Assembly (NCBI GenBank): GCA_003576685.1
Contig: QOZR01000003.1
Coordinates: 310,001 to 374,000, forward strand
Source: Virgifigura deserti
Lineage (GTDB): Bacteria > Pseudomonadota > Alphaproteobacteria > Dongiales > Dongiaceae
DNA: 64,000 bases
Direction of reading: 5' to 3'
Positions 28,848 through 37,685 of this stretch are shown piece by piece. A program made the translations under genes and the position numbers. Position 1 is the stretch's first letter. The number at the start of each line of letters is the position of its first letter. The notes below the pieces were generated by a model. It was not told where the DNA came from. It worked only from the letters and a program-made list of their open reading frames with translations, and made no database searches.

Positions 28848-30278
28848 ATGAGACTCACGTCATATAAATTCGCTTCCGCGCTTTCGATCCTCCTCTGTCT
28901 GGCTCCAACCGCTTCCGACGCGCAACCGCCGGTCTCCGACGTTGCGGCATGCGGCACGAAATCCTGCCGAACGGTTCCGGCTCGCACAGAATCGAGTCGG
29001 TCGGACGCGGGCGTCGACTTGTTCAAGCAGGCCCTGAGGCGGATCCGCGAGGCCTATGTCGACCCGGTGGACGAGCAGCGCCTGATCGAGGCCGCGATCG
29101 AGGGGATGGTCCAGTCCCTCGATAAGCATTCGCGCTATCTGGGGTCCGAGCGTCTTGAGGCGGCGCGGACCCGGCTGCGCGGCGAGTTCGGCGGCCTCGG
29201 CATACGGGTCGCCGAGGAGAACGGGATGATCAAGGTCGTCTCGCCGTCGGAAGGCGCACCAGCCTGGCGGGCGGGGATCCTGCCGGGCGACATCATCACC
29301 CATCTCGACGGCCATCCGCTGGTCGATGTTCAGCTCAGCGAGGCGGTCGCGCAGATCCGCGGCCCGCTCGGCACCCAGGTGGCGATGACGATCCGCCGGG
29401 AGGGCGTGCCCGAGCCGTTCGAGTTCCTCCTGACCCGAGAGGCCATCAAGCTGCACCCGGTCCGATACCGCACAGAGGGCAGAATCGGCTATATCCGGGT
29501 CGACAGGTTCGACAAACAGACGCAGCCGGGGCTGGAAGAGGCAGTCAACGCCATCGAGGCAGCGCTGGGCGACTCGCTGATCGGCTATGTGCTCGATCTG
29601 CGCGGTAACCCCGGCGGGCTGCTGAATCAGGCGATCCAGGTTTCGGATGCATTTCTCGACGCTGGCGCGATCGTCTCGACGCGCGGCCGGCGGCCGGGAA
29701 GCACCAGGCATTTCGATGCGAAGCCGGGCGACCTCGCCGATGGCCTCCCTATTGTCGTTCTGATCAACGGCGGATCGGCGTCGGCGTCCGAGATTGTCGC
29801 CGCGGCGCTCCAGGATCACCACCGGGCGACCGTCCTGGGCTCCCAGTCCTACGGAAAAGGAACGGTCCAATCCACCCTGTCGCTGAGGAACGACGGGGCG
29901 ATTCGGATCACCACAGCACGCTATTACACGCCGGCCGGCCGCTCGATTCACGGAACCGGCATAACGCCGGACATCGAGGTTGCCCAAGCGGAGAAAGCCG
30001 AGAGCAAGGCCGAGGATGGGGATAACCCCTCGGAGGCGGCGAGCACGGACCAGCAGCTCGCCCGGGCCATCGACCTGCTCTGCGGGATCGAAACCTCCCA
30101 CGAGGTCGACATCCGCGGAATACAGCCTGCCCATCCGCTCAAGCAGGAGTCCAGGATTGAGGCCGAGGGGCGCACGGTCAAGGCGCAGTCCGTAGCCGAC
30201 CGACGGCATGGCAACGGGAACGCGCCATGCGCCGCCCCGGGCCAAATAGGCATCGTCAGCCTTCAACCCGACGTCTGA
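28848..30278 (+). CDS. S41 family C-terminal processing peptidase (CtpA-like)
   Basis: The 476-residue protein has a signal peptide ([19 protein letters not shown], cleavage near SDA-QPP). A PDZ domain covers about residues 105-185 ([19 protein letters not shown]). The S41 protease core carries the Ser-Lys dyad: Ser312 in [15 protein letters not shown] and Lys337 in [11 protein letters not shown]. It acts in the periplasm, trimming C-termini of envelope proteins. The C-terminal 90 residues after the core are acidic and low-complexity. It lies just upstream of rpsF but on its own promoter, since rpsF has a recognisable one. Confidence 0.92.
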   Translation: MRLTSYKFASALSILLCLAPTASDAQPPVSDVAACGTKSCRTVPARTESSRSDAGVDLFKQALRRIREAYVDPVDEQRLIEAAIEGMVQSLDKHSRYLGSERLEAARTRLRGEFGGLGIRVAEENGMIKVVSPSEGAPAWRAGILPGDIITHLDGHPLVDVQLSEAVAQIRGPLGTQVAMTIRREGVPEPFEFLLTREAIKLHPVRYRTEGRIGYIRVDRFDKQTQPGLEEAVNAIEAALGDSLIGYVLDLRGNPGGLLNQAIQVSDAFLDAGAIVSTRGRRPGSTRHFDAKPGDLADGLPIVVLINGGSASASEIVAAALQDHHRATVLGSQSYGKGTVQSTLSLRNDGAIRITTARYYTPAGRSIHGTGITPDIEVAQAEKAESKAEDGDNPSEAASTDQQLARAIDLLCGIETSHEVDIRGIQPAHPLKQESRIEAEGRTVKAQSVADRRHGNGNAPCAAPGQIGIVSLQPDV

Positions 30279-30352
30279 ACGCCCGGATAAGCTCCCAGTT
30301 GAACTCCGGCCGCCGGTCCTCCAGGCGGCCGAGAAAGCCGGCGGCGCGGCGC

Positions 30353-30380
30353 TTGCAGGGCCGCCGGTTTTCTGTATAGT
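30353..30380 (+). promoter_or_regulatory. Sigma70-type promoter of the rpsF-rpsR-rplI operon
   Basis: TTGCAG (30353-30358), a 16-nt spacer and TATAGT (30375-30380) lie about 130 bp upstream of rpsF. The resulting leader of about 120 nt holds a hairpin (30404-30428). Confidence 0.55.
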
Positions 30381-30403
30381 GCGCGGCTTCGTGAAAACTC
30401 CTT

Positions 30404-30428
30404 GCCGACCCGCATATGGCGGATCGGC
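30404..30428 (+). promoter_or_regulatory. Leader hairpin upstream of rpsF, possible S6:S18 autoregulatory site
   Basis: GCCGA (30404-30408) pairs with TCGGC (30424-30428) and CCGC (30410-30413) with GCGG (30419-30422), around a small internal loop and a 5-nt apical loop. S6:S18-binding leaders are known upstream of rpsF in many bacteria and carry CCG in a bulged hairpin. The match here is by position and shape only. Confidence 0.35.
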
Positions 30429-30510
30429 TAGGCCCGGAGGGCTGATGCGGAAGACCGGTTCGGCCGCTCCCCAGCGCCGGGCCGGAAACAGCCAAAGGGA
30501 GCTGAAGTCG

Positions 30511-30978
30511 ATGCCTCTCTATGAAAGCGTGTTTATCACACGCCAGGACATTTCCGCCGCCCAGGCGGAGAGCTTGTCCGAAACATTTGCCAATATCATC
30601 GCCGAGCAGGGCGGGACGGTCGCCAAGAAGGAATATTGGGGCCTCAAGAATCTCGCCTTCCGGATGAAGAAGAACCGCAAGGGCCACTACACCCTATTCA
30701 ACATCGATGCACCGGCAGCGGCGGTGCTGGAGATGGAGCGCAATATGCGCCTGAACGAGGACATCCTCCGCTATCTGACGGTGCGGGTCGACGAACTCGA
30801 AGAGGGTCCGTCCGCGATGCTGCAGAGCCGCCACCGCGACCGCGAAGGCGGGCGCGAGGGCGGCAGCCGCTTCCGCGATCGTGACGACCGGCCGCGCCGG
30901 GACGACGACCGGCCGCGCCGCGACCGCAACGCCGCGACGGCAGAGTCCGGTGAGCAGAGCGAAGGAGAAGGCGCATGA
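30511..30978 (+). CDS. rpsF: 30S ribosomal protein S6
   Basis: The 155-residue protein starts [21 protein letters not shown] and continues with [21 protein letters not shown] and a dimer strand, all S6 hallmarks. Residues from about 112 form an Arg/Asp-rich low-complexity tail with [18 protein letters not shown], longer than the acidic tail of E. coli S6. ATG 30511 is preceded by AAAGGGAGC. The in-frame ORF extends further upstream but without family similarity. The stop overlaps rpsR by 4 bp. Confidence 0.96.
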   Translation: MPLYESVFITRQDISAAQAESLSETFANIIAEQGGTVAKKEYWGLKNLAFRMKKNRKGHYTLFNIDAPAAAVLEMERNMRLNEDILRYLTVRVDELEEGPSAMLQSRHRDREGGREGGSRFRDRDDRPRRDDDRPRRDRNAATAESGEQSEGEGA

Positions 30979-31235
30979 CCACCCGTATCGTGAGCGGCGG
31001 CCGGACCGGAGGGCGGCGGCCATTCTTCCGGCGGCGCAAGACCTGTCCGTTCTCCGGGGCCAACGCACCGAAGATCGATTACAAGGACGTCAAGCTGCTG
31101 CAGCGGTTCGTTTCCGAACGCGGCAAGATCGTGCCGAGCCGGATCACCGCCGTGTCGACCAAGAAGCAGCGCGTGCTCGCGCAGGCGATCAAGCGGGCGC
31201 GCTTCCTCGGCCTGCTTCCCTACGTGTTGAAGTAG
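30975..31235 (+). CDS. rpsR: 30S ribosomal protein S18
   Basis: The 86-residue basic protein contains [40 protein letters not shown] and [20 protein letters not shown], the whole S18 pattern. Its ATG overlaps the rpsF stop (ATGA), consistent with balanced expression of the S6:S18 pair. It lies 10 bp before rplI. Confidence 0.98.
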   Translation: MTTRIVSGGRTGGRRPFFRRRKTCPFSGANAPKIDYKDVKLLQRFVSERGKIVPSRITAVSTKKQRVLAQAIKRARFLGLLPYVLK

Positions 31236-31245
31236 GAGGCCCGCC

Positions 31246-31803
31246 ATGGATGTCATTCTGCTTCAGCGGGTCGAGAAACTCGGCCAGATGGGCGAAGTCG
31301 TGAAGGTGAAGCCCGGCTTTGCCCGCAACTATCTTCTGCCGCAGAAGAAGGCGCTTCGGGCGACCGAGAGCAATCGGGCGCGATTCGAGCAGCAACGGGC
31401 CCAGCTCGAAGCCACGAACCTGGAGCGGCGCCGCGACGCGGAGGCCTTGTCCAGCCGATTCGAGAACCTGACGGTCGTGCTGGTTCGCCAGGCCGGCGAA
31501 GGCGGACAGCTCTATGGCTCGGTGTCGGCGCGCGACATCGCCGACGCGGTCACCGCGAACGGGTTGACCATCGAGCGGAGCCAAATCCTGATGGATCGGC
31601 CGATCAAGACCCTGGGGTTGCATCCGGTGCGGGTCGCCCTGCATCCGGAGGTGATCGTCTCGATCACTGCCAACGTGGCCAAATCCGAGGAAGAGGCCGA
31701 GGCCCAACTGTCGGAAGGCCAGGCATCGGCGGAAGAGCCGGCCGACGAAGAGGCCGCGACAGAGGTCTTCGAGGCCACGGCCGCCGGCGAGGAGACCACT
31801 TAA
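31246..31803 (+). CDS. rplI: 50S ribosomal protein L9
   Basis: The 185-residue protein has the L9 N-domain [20 protein letters not shown] and [15 protein letters not shown] linking helix and a C-domain with [15 protein letters not shown] and [11 protein letters not shown] follow. After about residue 150 there is an acidic, Ala/Glu-rich tail of about 35 residues that the roughly 150-residue E. coli protein lacks. It ends the S6-S18-L9 operon, with a strong terminator 33 bp later. Confidence 0.97.
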   Translation: MDVILLQRVEKLGQMGEVVKVKPGFARNYLLPQKKALRATESNRARFEQQRAQLEATNLERRRDAEALSSRFENLTVVLVRQAGEGGQLYGSVSARDIADAVTANGLTIERSQILMDRPIKTLGLHPVRVALHPEVIVSITANVAKSEEEAEAQLSEGQASAEEPADEEAATEVFEATAAGEETT

Positions 31804-31836
31804 CTTTTCCAGACCTGCGATCTCGCGAGAGATATT

Positions 31837-31873
31837 GCCGCCGCATCCGACCCGGATGCGGCGGCTTTTTCTT
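31837..31873 (+). terminator. Strong rho-independent terminator of the rpsF-rpsR-rplI operon
   Basis: GCCGCCGCATCC (31837-31848) and GGATGCGGCGGC (31854-31865) pair perfectly over 12 bp with a 5-nt loop. TTTTTCTTT follows immediately. It is the clearest terminator in the window. Confidence 0.92.
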
Positions 31874-32016
31874 TCCGCCCCTCCTATTTACCGCTGATGG
31901 ATGGACAAATTCGGCATTCTTGCTACTGTTTTCTTAAGACTCCTCGGCTTCTTTACGAAACCAGAGAGCGCCGACGGAGTGGGTCGGAGAAGACAGATCA
32001 AAGGTGGCAACGAACC

Positions 32017-33243
32017 ATGTTGGCATCCCATATGCTGCGCCGTCTGGTCACCGACGGCACCCTCAAAGTCATCGACGCGAACAACAAGACGCACAGATTC
32101 GGGAACGGCGACGGGCCGGAAGTTACGATCCGGCTGCATGATCGCGCGCTGCATCATCGCCTTCTTACCAATCCCAAGCTCTATTTCGGCGAAGCGTTCA
32201 TGGACGGGACGCTGACGATCGAAACCGGCACGCTCTATGAGTTGATGGACCTCGTCGGTCGCAATATCGCGGCATTGGAAACCCACCCCGCGCAGGTTCT
32301 GCGCGAGCGGGTGAACCGGTGGGCCCGGCATCTCCTCACCTTCAATCCGCTCGGCCGGGCGCGCCGCAACGTTGCCCATCACTATGATCTCTCCGGCACG
32401 CTTTACGATCTCTTCCTCGATGCCGACAGGCAGTATTCCTGCGCCTATTTCACCTCCGAGACCGACAGTCTCGAGACCGCGCAGGACAACAAGAAGCTCC
32501 ATATCGCGGCCAAGCTTCTGCTGGAGCCGGGCCAGAAGGTGCTCGATATCGGCAGCGGCTGGGGCGGTCTCGCCCTGTTTCTCGCGCGTTTGGCGCGCAC
32601 CGACGTCACCGGCGTCACGCTGTCGACCGAACAGCATCAGGTCGCGGAGCGCCGGGCGGAGGAGGCCGGGCTGTCGGACCAGGTCCGCTTCCATCTGCGC
32701 GACTATCGGAAGGTGGAGGGCCGCTTCGATCGGATCGTCTCGGTCGGCATGTTCGAACATGTCGGCACCGCCCACTATCGGCAGTTCTTCCATAAGCTGA
32801 AGGAGCTGCTGAAGGACGACGGGGTCGCCCTGCTGCACGCCATCGGACGCATGGACCCGCCGGGCGGCACCAATCCATGGCTGCGTAAATATATCTTCCC
32901 CGGCGGATACACACCCGCCCTGTCGGAGGTTCTGGCAGCGGTCGAGGATGTCGGGCTGTGCGTGACCGACGTCGAGATCCTGAGGCTGCATTACGCCGCG
33001 ACGCTGCGGGAATGGCGGCACCGATTCGAAACCAATCGAAGCAAGATCCAGGCGCTGTATGACGAGCGCTTCTGCCGGATGTGGGAGTTCTATCTGGTCG
33101 GCTGCGAAATCTCGTTCCGTTATCTGGGCCAGATGGTCTTCCAGATGCAGCTCACGCGCCGGCAGGATGCGGTGCCGTTGACTCGGGATTACATCACCGA
33201 TTTCGAGCGCGCCCATGCAAGCAAGGCGACGTTGGCGGCGTAA
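32017..33243 (+). CDS. Cyclopropane-fatty-acyl-phospholipid synthase family methyltransferase
   Basis: The 408-residue protein matches the CFA synthase family. It has an N-terminal lipid-binding region (LYFGEAFMDGTLTIETGTL), HHYDLSGTLYDLFLDADRQYSCAYF (a family hallmark), the SAM motif VLDIGSGWGGLALFLARL, GVTLSTEQ, and SVGMFEHVG. It adds a methylene bridge from SAM to unsaturated acyl chains in membrane lipids. ATG 32017 is chosen; an in-frame ATG 40 codons upstream adds a non-family stretch just past the rplI terminator. It lies 78 bp before dnaB. Confidence 0.92.
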   Translation: MLASHMLRRLVTDGTLKVIDANNKTHRFGNGDGPEVTIRLHDRALHHRLLTNPKLYFGEAFMDGTLTIETGTLYELMDLVGRNIAALETHPAQVLRERVNRWARHLLTFNPLGRARRNVAHHYDLSGTLYDLFLDADRQYSCAYFTSETDSLETAQDNKKLHIAAKLLLEPGQKVLDIGSGWGGLALFLARLARTDVTGVTLSTEQHQVAERRAEEAGLSDQVRFHLRDYRKVEGRFDRIVSVGMFEHVGTAHYRQFFHKLKELLKDDGVALLHAIGRMDPPGGTNPWLRKYIFPGGYTPALSEVLAAVEDVGLCVTDVEILRLHYAATLREWRHRFETNRSKIQALYDERFCRMWEFYLVGCEISFRYLGQMVFQMQLTRRQDAVPLTRDYITDFERAHASKATLAA

Positions 33244-33284
33244 AGGAAACGTTTACTTATCCCCGCCATTCATCCTAGTCACAG

Positions 33285-33299
33285 TTAATTAGGCGCTAA
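33285..33299 (+). promoter_or_regulatory. CtrA-like box upstream of dnaB
   Basis: TTAA (33285-33288), a 7-nt spacer and CTAA (33296-33299) lie about 23 bp before the dnaB start. This differs by one base from the CtrA consensus TTAA-N7-TTAA of alphaproteobacteria. Confidence 0.35.
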
Positions 33300-33321
33300 C
33301 GTCCGGCGCCGATCTGCTAGG

Positions 33322-34842
33322 ATGGCAATTATGGAACGTGGCTCCTCAGGCTCTGCGATCGTGACGCCGCTGCGCGGCGGCGATGAAACACCCGTACGGG
33401 TTCCGCCGCACAATTACGAGGCGGAGCAGGCCCTGCTCGGCGCCATTCTCGCCAACAATCTCGTTCTCGACCGGGTGAGCGAGTTCCTGCTGCCGGAACA
33501 TTTCGCCGATGCGGTTCATGGCCGCATATACGAGGCGGCGACGAAGCTGATTCAGCGCGGCCAGATCGCCAATGTCCTCACCCTCAAGAACATGTTCGAT
33601 CAGGACACCGCGCTGACCGAGGTCGGCGGCGCGCAATATCTCGCGCGACTCGCCAACGCCGTCGTCACGATCATCAACGCCGAGGATTACGGGCGCACGA
33701 TCCACGACATGTATCTGCGCCGTCAGCTGGTCGATCTCGGCGAGGAGGTCGTCAACGACGCCTTCACCTTCGATCTCGACATCGGCGCGATGGACCAGAT
33801 CGAGAAGGCGGAACAGCAGCTCTATCAACTGGCCGAGACCGGGCAGACCGAAAAGACGCTGCAACCGCTGATGAATGCGATCGCGACTGCGATTACCAAC
33901 GCGGAAGCGGCCTACAAGCGTGACAGCCACATCACCGGCGTCACCGTCGGGCTGACCGACATCGACAAGAAGCTCGGCGGCCTGCATCCGTCGGACCTGA
34001 TCATCCTGGCCGGCCGTCCCTCGATGGGAAAGACGGCGCTCGCGACGAACATGGCCTTCAACGCGGCCTATGCCCACATGAAGAGCGAGGGCAAGGAAGG
34101 CGGCCAGGTCGCGTTCTTCTCGCTCGAAATGTCGTCGGAACAGCTGGCGACCCGTATTCTCGCGGAGCGGACCGAGATCTCGTCCGACCGGATTCGCCGG
34201 GGCGATCTGCGCGAGGATGATTTTCCGAAGTTCGTGGCCGCCGCACAGGATCTCCACCGGATCCCTTTCTTCATCGATGACACGCCGGCGCTGACGGTAT
34301 CCGGGCTGCGAACCCGGGCGCGCCGGCTGAAGCGGCAGCACGGGCTCGGCATGATCGTCATCGACTATCTGCAGCTGATGCGGCCGACGGCGGGGTCGCG
34401 AAGCGAGAACCGCGTGCAGGAGATCTCGGACATCACGCGCGGGCTGAAGGCGATCGCGAAGGAGCTGGACGTGCCCGTGCTGGCGCTGTCACAGCTCTCG
34501 CGCGCGGTCGAGCAGCGCGAGGACAAGCGGCCGCAGCTCGCCGATCTGCGCGAATCGGGATCGATCGAGCAGGACGCCGACGTCGTCATGTTCGTCTTCC
34601 GCGAGCAGTATTATCATGAACGCAGCGAGCCGAAGCAGCGTGACGACGAAAGCAACGAGAAGTTCAATGAGCGGGTCGATCGGTATCAGGAGAAGGGCGC
34701 CCGAATCCACAACGTGGCCGAGGTCAACATCGCCAAGCAGCGCCACGGCCCGATCGGCACCGTCGAATTGTTCTTCGACGGGATGGTGACGCGGTTCAGC
34801 GATCTGGTTCGGGACGACCACCTCCCCCATGACCACCCCTGA
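33322..34842 (+). CDS. dnaB: Replicative DNA helicase DnaB
   Basis: The 506-residue protein has the DnaB N-terminal domain (NYEAEQALLGAILANNLVLD), Walker A LAGRPSMGKTALATNMAF near residue 235, and Walker B-type MIVIDYLQLM. Motif QLSRAVEQREDKRPQLADLR follows. It unwinds DNA at the replication fork as a hexamer. ATG 33322 is followed by another at 33331. The 3' end overlaps alr by 14 bp, so they form one operon. Confidence 0.97.
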   Translation: MAIMERGSSGSAIVTPLRGGDETPVRVPPHNYEAEQALLGAILANNLVLDRVSEFLLPEHFADAVHGRIYEAATKLIQRGQIANVLTLKNMFDQDTALTEVGGAQYLARLANAVVTIINAEDYGRTIHDMYLRRQLVDLGEEVVNDAFTFDLDIGAMDQIEKAEQQLYQLAETGQTEKTLQPLMNAIATAITNAEAAYKRDSHITGVTVGLTDIDKKLGGLHPSDLIILAGRPSMGKTALATNMAFNAAYAHMKSEGKEGGQVAFFSLEMSSEQLATRILAERTEISSDRIRRGDLREDDFPKFVAAAQDLHRIPFFIDDTPALTVSGLRTRARRLKRQHGLGMIVIDYLQLMRPTAGSRSENRVQEISDITRGLKAIAKELDVPVLALSQLSRAVEQREDKRPQLADLRESGSIEQDADVVMFVFREQYYHERSEPKQRDDESNEKFNERVDRYQEKGARIHNVAEVNIAKQRHGPIGTVELFFDGMVTRFSDLVRDDHLPHDHP

Positions 34843-36034
34843 GAGCGCGGGTCCGGAGAACGCGAACGCGATTCTCACCGTCGACCTGGCTGCCATCGCC
34901 GCGAATTACCGCCTCCTGGCGGCCAAGCTGGGCCCTATCGAATGCGCCGCGGTGGTCAAGGCCGATGCCTACGGGCTGGGGGCCGCCATCGTGGCGCCGG
35001 TTCTGCACCGGGCCGGATGCCGCCGGTTCTTCGTTGCCACTCTGGATGAAGGAATAGCGCTCCGGCAGGTGCTGGGCGATGTCGATATCTATGTCTTCAG
35101 CGGGCTTTCGGTCGGCACGCCCGCCGATTTCGCCGCCCATCGCCTGCAGCCGGTCCTGAACAGCCTCGACGAGATAGACCGCTGGGCCGCCTTCGGGCGG
35201 GCGCAAGAGCCGCGGCCGGCGGGGCTGCATATCGACACAGGAATGGCGCGACTCGGCCTTCCCCCCGACGAGGTGACCCGGCTTGGCGAGGCTCCTCACC
35301 GTCTCGAGGGCGTTCGCCCGACCTTGGTGATGAGTCATCTCGCCTGTGCCGACGAGCCGGAGCACCCGCTCAACCGTCCGCAGCTCGCATCGTTCGAAGC
35401 GGCGCTCGCCCGCCTCCAGCACGGCACCGGCATCGTTCCGGGCACTGGGTCGCCGCCGGTGCGACGCAGCCTCGCGGCCTCGTCCGGAATTTTCCTCGGC
35501 GAGGATTATCATTTCGATCTGGGGCGACCCGGCGCCGCGCTCTATGGGTTGGCACCGCTCAAAGATGCCGTGAACCCGATGGCGCAAGTCATTCGTCTAC
35601 AAGGTAGAATCCTGCAGGTCCGTGACGTTGACACTGGTATGACGGTTGGCTATGGTGCGGCGCATCGCTTCACCGGTCCGACGCGCTTGGCGACGATCGG
35701 AGTCGGTTATGCCGATGGGTATCTTCGATCGCTCAGCAACCGCGGCGGCGCCTATATCGGCGAAAAGCGGGCTCCTGTGGTGGGACGCGTTTCCATGGAT
35801 CTGATCACCGTCGATGTGACTGGCGTCCCTCGCGATGTCGCGCACCCGGGAGCGCTGGTCGATCTGATCGGGCCGAAGAATCCGCCGGACACCGTCGCTG
35901 GGGAGGCCGGGACGATCGGCTATGAGATCCTGACCAGCCTCGGCCGACGCTATCATCGCCGCTATGTCGGCGAGACCGGCCATGCCCCCTATGCCGCCCG
36001 TGCCGTAACAACGGCCGACCGGACAATCGCCTAG
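34829..36034 (+). CDS. alr: Alanine racemase
   Basis: The 401-residue fold-III PLP enzyme carries the cofactor-binding Lys44 in CAAVVKADAYGLGAA and the second catalytic base Tyr in GMTVGYGAAHRF. It also has HIDTGMARLGLPPDE, VMSHLACADEPEHPLN and GRVSMDLITVDVT. It makes D-alanine for peptidoglycan. The start overlaps dnaB by 14 bp and the stop is 3 bp from the mlaE start. The dnaB-alr pair is common in alphaproteobacteria. Confidence 0.96.
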   Translation: MTTPESAGPENANAILTVDLAAIAANYRLLAAKLGPIECAAVVKADAYGLGAAIVAPVLHRAGCRRFFVATLDEGIALRQVLGDVDIYVFSGLSVGTPADFAAHRLQPVLNSLDEIDRWAAFGRAQEPRPAGLHIDTGMARLGLPPDEVTRLGEAPHRLEGVRPTLVMSHLACADEPEHPLNRPQLASFEAALARLQHGTGIVPGTGSPPVRRSLAASSGIFLGEDYHFDLGRPGAALYGLAPLKDAVNPMAQVIRLQGRILQVRDVDTGMTVGYGAAHRFTGPTRLATIGVGYADGYLRSLSNRGGAYIGEKRAPVVGRVSMDLITVDVTGVPRDVAHPGALVDLIGPKNPPDTVAGEAGTIGYEILTSLGRRYHRRYVGETGHAPYAARAVTTADRTIA

Positions 36035-36037
36035 CCG

Positions 36038-36814
36038 ATGGAAACGGTCCTTCAGCCGATCGGGCGGGCCTTCGTCTCCGGGCTGGAGACGACCGGGCGC
36101 CTGTCCATTTTTGCGATCATGGCGGTGACCTATTGTGTTCGGCCGCCCTATTACCCGCGCCTGATCCTGCGGCAGATGATCGAAATCGGCTTCTACTCGC
36201 TGCCGGTGGTCGGGTTGACCGCGATTTTCACCGGCATGGTCCTGGCGCTGCAGAGCTTCACCGGTTTCGCCCGCTTCAGCGCCGAATCAGCGATTCCCAA
36301 CGTGGTCGTCATCTCGATCACCCGCGAGCTCGGTCCCGTGCTGGCCGGGTTGATGGTGGCTGGGCGCATCGGCGCGGCAATGGCCGCCGAGATCGGCACC
36401 ATGCGGGTGACGGAGCAGATCGACGCGCTGACCACGCTGTCGACGAACCCGATGAACTATCTGGTCGCCCCGCGACTGATCGCCGGCCTGGCGATGCTGC
36501 CGCTGCTGGTGCTCGTCGCCGACATCATCGGCGTCTTCGGCGGCTATCTCGTCAGCATATACAAGCTGGGCTTCAACCCGGAGGCCTATCTCCGTAACAC
36601 GATGGATTTCGTCGAACCGCTCGACGTCATCTCCGGTCTCGTCAAGGCTGCCGCCTTCGGGTTCATTATCGCCCTGATGGGCTGCTATCACGGCTATAAC
36701 TCGAAGGTCGGCGCCCAGGGGGTCGGCCAGGCGACGACCAATGCGGTGGTGTCGGCATCCATTCTGATCCTGGTCTTTAATTACGGGATCACGGAACTAT
36801 TTTTCGCGCGATGA
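36038..36814 (+). CDS. mlaE: MlaE-type ABC lipid transport permease
   Basis: The 258-residue protein has five or so membrane helices and the MlaE signature: FTGMVLALQSFTGFARF, RELGPVLAGLMVAGRIGAAMAAEIGTM, VTEQIDALTTLSTNPMNYLVAPR, and a C-terminal ASILILVFNYGIT. It forms the inner-membrane complex of the Mla phospholipid transport system. It overlaps mlaF by 4 bp (ATGA). No mlaD, mlaC or mlaB gene follows in this window; those partners must be elsewhere. Confidence 0.94.
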   Translation: METVLQPIGRAFVSGLETTGRLSIFAIMAVTYCVRPPYYPRLILRQMIEIGFYSLPVVGLTAIFTGMVLALQSFTGFARFSAESAIPNVVVISITRELGPVLAGLMVAGRIGAAMAAEIGTMRVTEQIDALTTLSTNPMNYLVAPRLIAGLAMLPLLVLVADIIGVFGGYLVSIYKLGFNPEAYLRNTMDFVEPLDVISGLVKAAAFGFIIALMGCYHGYNSKVGAQGVGQATTNAVVSASILILVFNYGITELFFAR

Positions 36815-37605
36815 ACTTTGAGGCAAAGACCCGCGGCTGGCCCAAGATTGAGATTCGCAATCTCCACAAGTCCTTCGGCCCGAAGAAGGTCCTGGACGGC
36901 GTCGATCTCGACGTCGCCGCCGGGGAATCCGTTGTGGTGATCGGCGGGTCCGGGACCGGCAAGTCAGTGATGCTCAAATGCATCCTGGGCCTCCTGCAGC
37001 CGGACCGCGGCAGCATCAAGGTGGATGGCGAGGAAGTCGTCGGCATGAACGGCAGCGAACGCCGGCGCGTGATGCGCAAGTTCGGCATGCTGTTCCAGGG
37101 CGCCGCGCTCTTCGACAGCCTGCCAGTTTGGATGAACGTCGCCTTCGGGCTGATCGAGGGGCGGCACATGCCGCGCGACGAGGCCAAGGCGATCGCGCTC
37201 GGCAAGCTCGCCGCCGTCGGCCTTGGCGCGGAGGTGGCCGAACTCTATCCCGTGGAACTGTCCGGCGGCATGCAGAAGCGGGTGGCGCTTGCCCGGGCGA
37301 TCGCCACCGAGCCGGAGATCATCTTCTTCGACGAGCCGACGACCGGGCTCGACCCGATCATGAGCGACGTGATCAACGAGCTGATCATCAAATGCGTGCA
37401 GGATCTCGGCGCGACGGCGCTGTCGATCAGCCACGACATGGCGAGCGTCCGGCGAATCGCGCATCGCGTCGCCATGATCTATAATGGACGGATTATCTGG
37501 ACCGGCGCAGTCGACGCGATCGATCACTCCGGCAACCCCTATGTCGACCAGTTCATCCATGGTCGCGCGGAAGGACCGATCCAGATGGCGGCCGCATACC
37601 CGTGA
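36811..37605 (+). CDS. mlaF: MlaF-type ABC transporter ATP-binding protein
   Basis: The 264-residue ATPase has Walker A GGSGTGKSVMLKCI, the Mla-type Q-loop region LFQGAALFDSLPVWMNV, signature ELSGGMQKRVALARA and Walker B EIIFFDEPTTGLDPIMSDV. The segment after the Q-loop is typical of the lipid-transport subfamily. It powers phospholipid movement with MlaE. Coupled to mlaE by an ATGA overlap; radA follows 80 bp later. Confidence 0.94.
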   Translation: MNFEAKTRGWPKIEIRNLHKSFGPKKVLDGVDLDVAAGESVVVIGGSGTGKSVMLKCILGLLQPDRGSIKVDGEEVVGMNGSERRRVMRKFGMLFQGAALFDSLPVWMNVAFGLIEGRHMPRDEAKAIALGKLAAVGLGAEVAELYPVELSGGMQKRVALARAIATEPEIIFFDEPTTGLDPIMSDVINELIIKCVQDLGATALSISHDMASVRRIAHRVAMIYNGRIIWTGAVDAIDHSGNPYVDQFIHGRAEGPIQMAAAYP

Positions 37606-37685
37606 AACGGCAGTCCGGCCGGGCGGGTCCGCATCGACCGGAAACGAGGCGCCCCGCAGTGAGATACCCAGGAGCGAGTCACTAA

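Noticed and set aside
28860..30266. 468-residue ORF antisense to the S41 peptidase
   Set aside because: Shadow of the real gene, which has PDZ and Ser-Lys protease motifs; no pattern in the antisense product.
36038..37605. Complete Mla phospholipid transport operon
   Set aside because: Only mlaE and mlaF are here; radA follows with no mlaD, mlaC or mlaB, so this is a partial set in this location.
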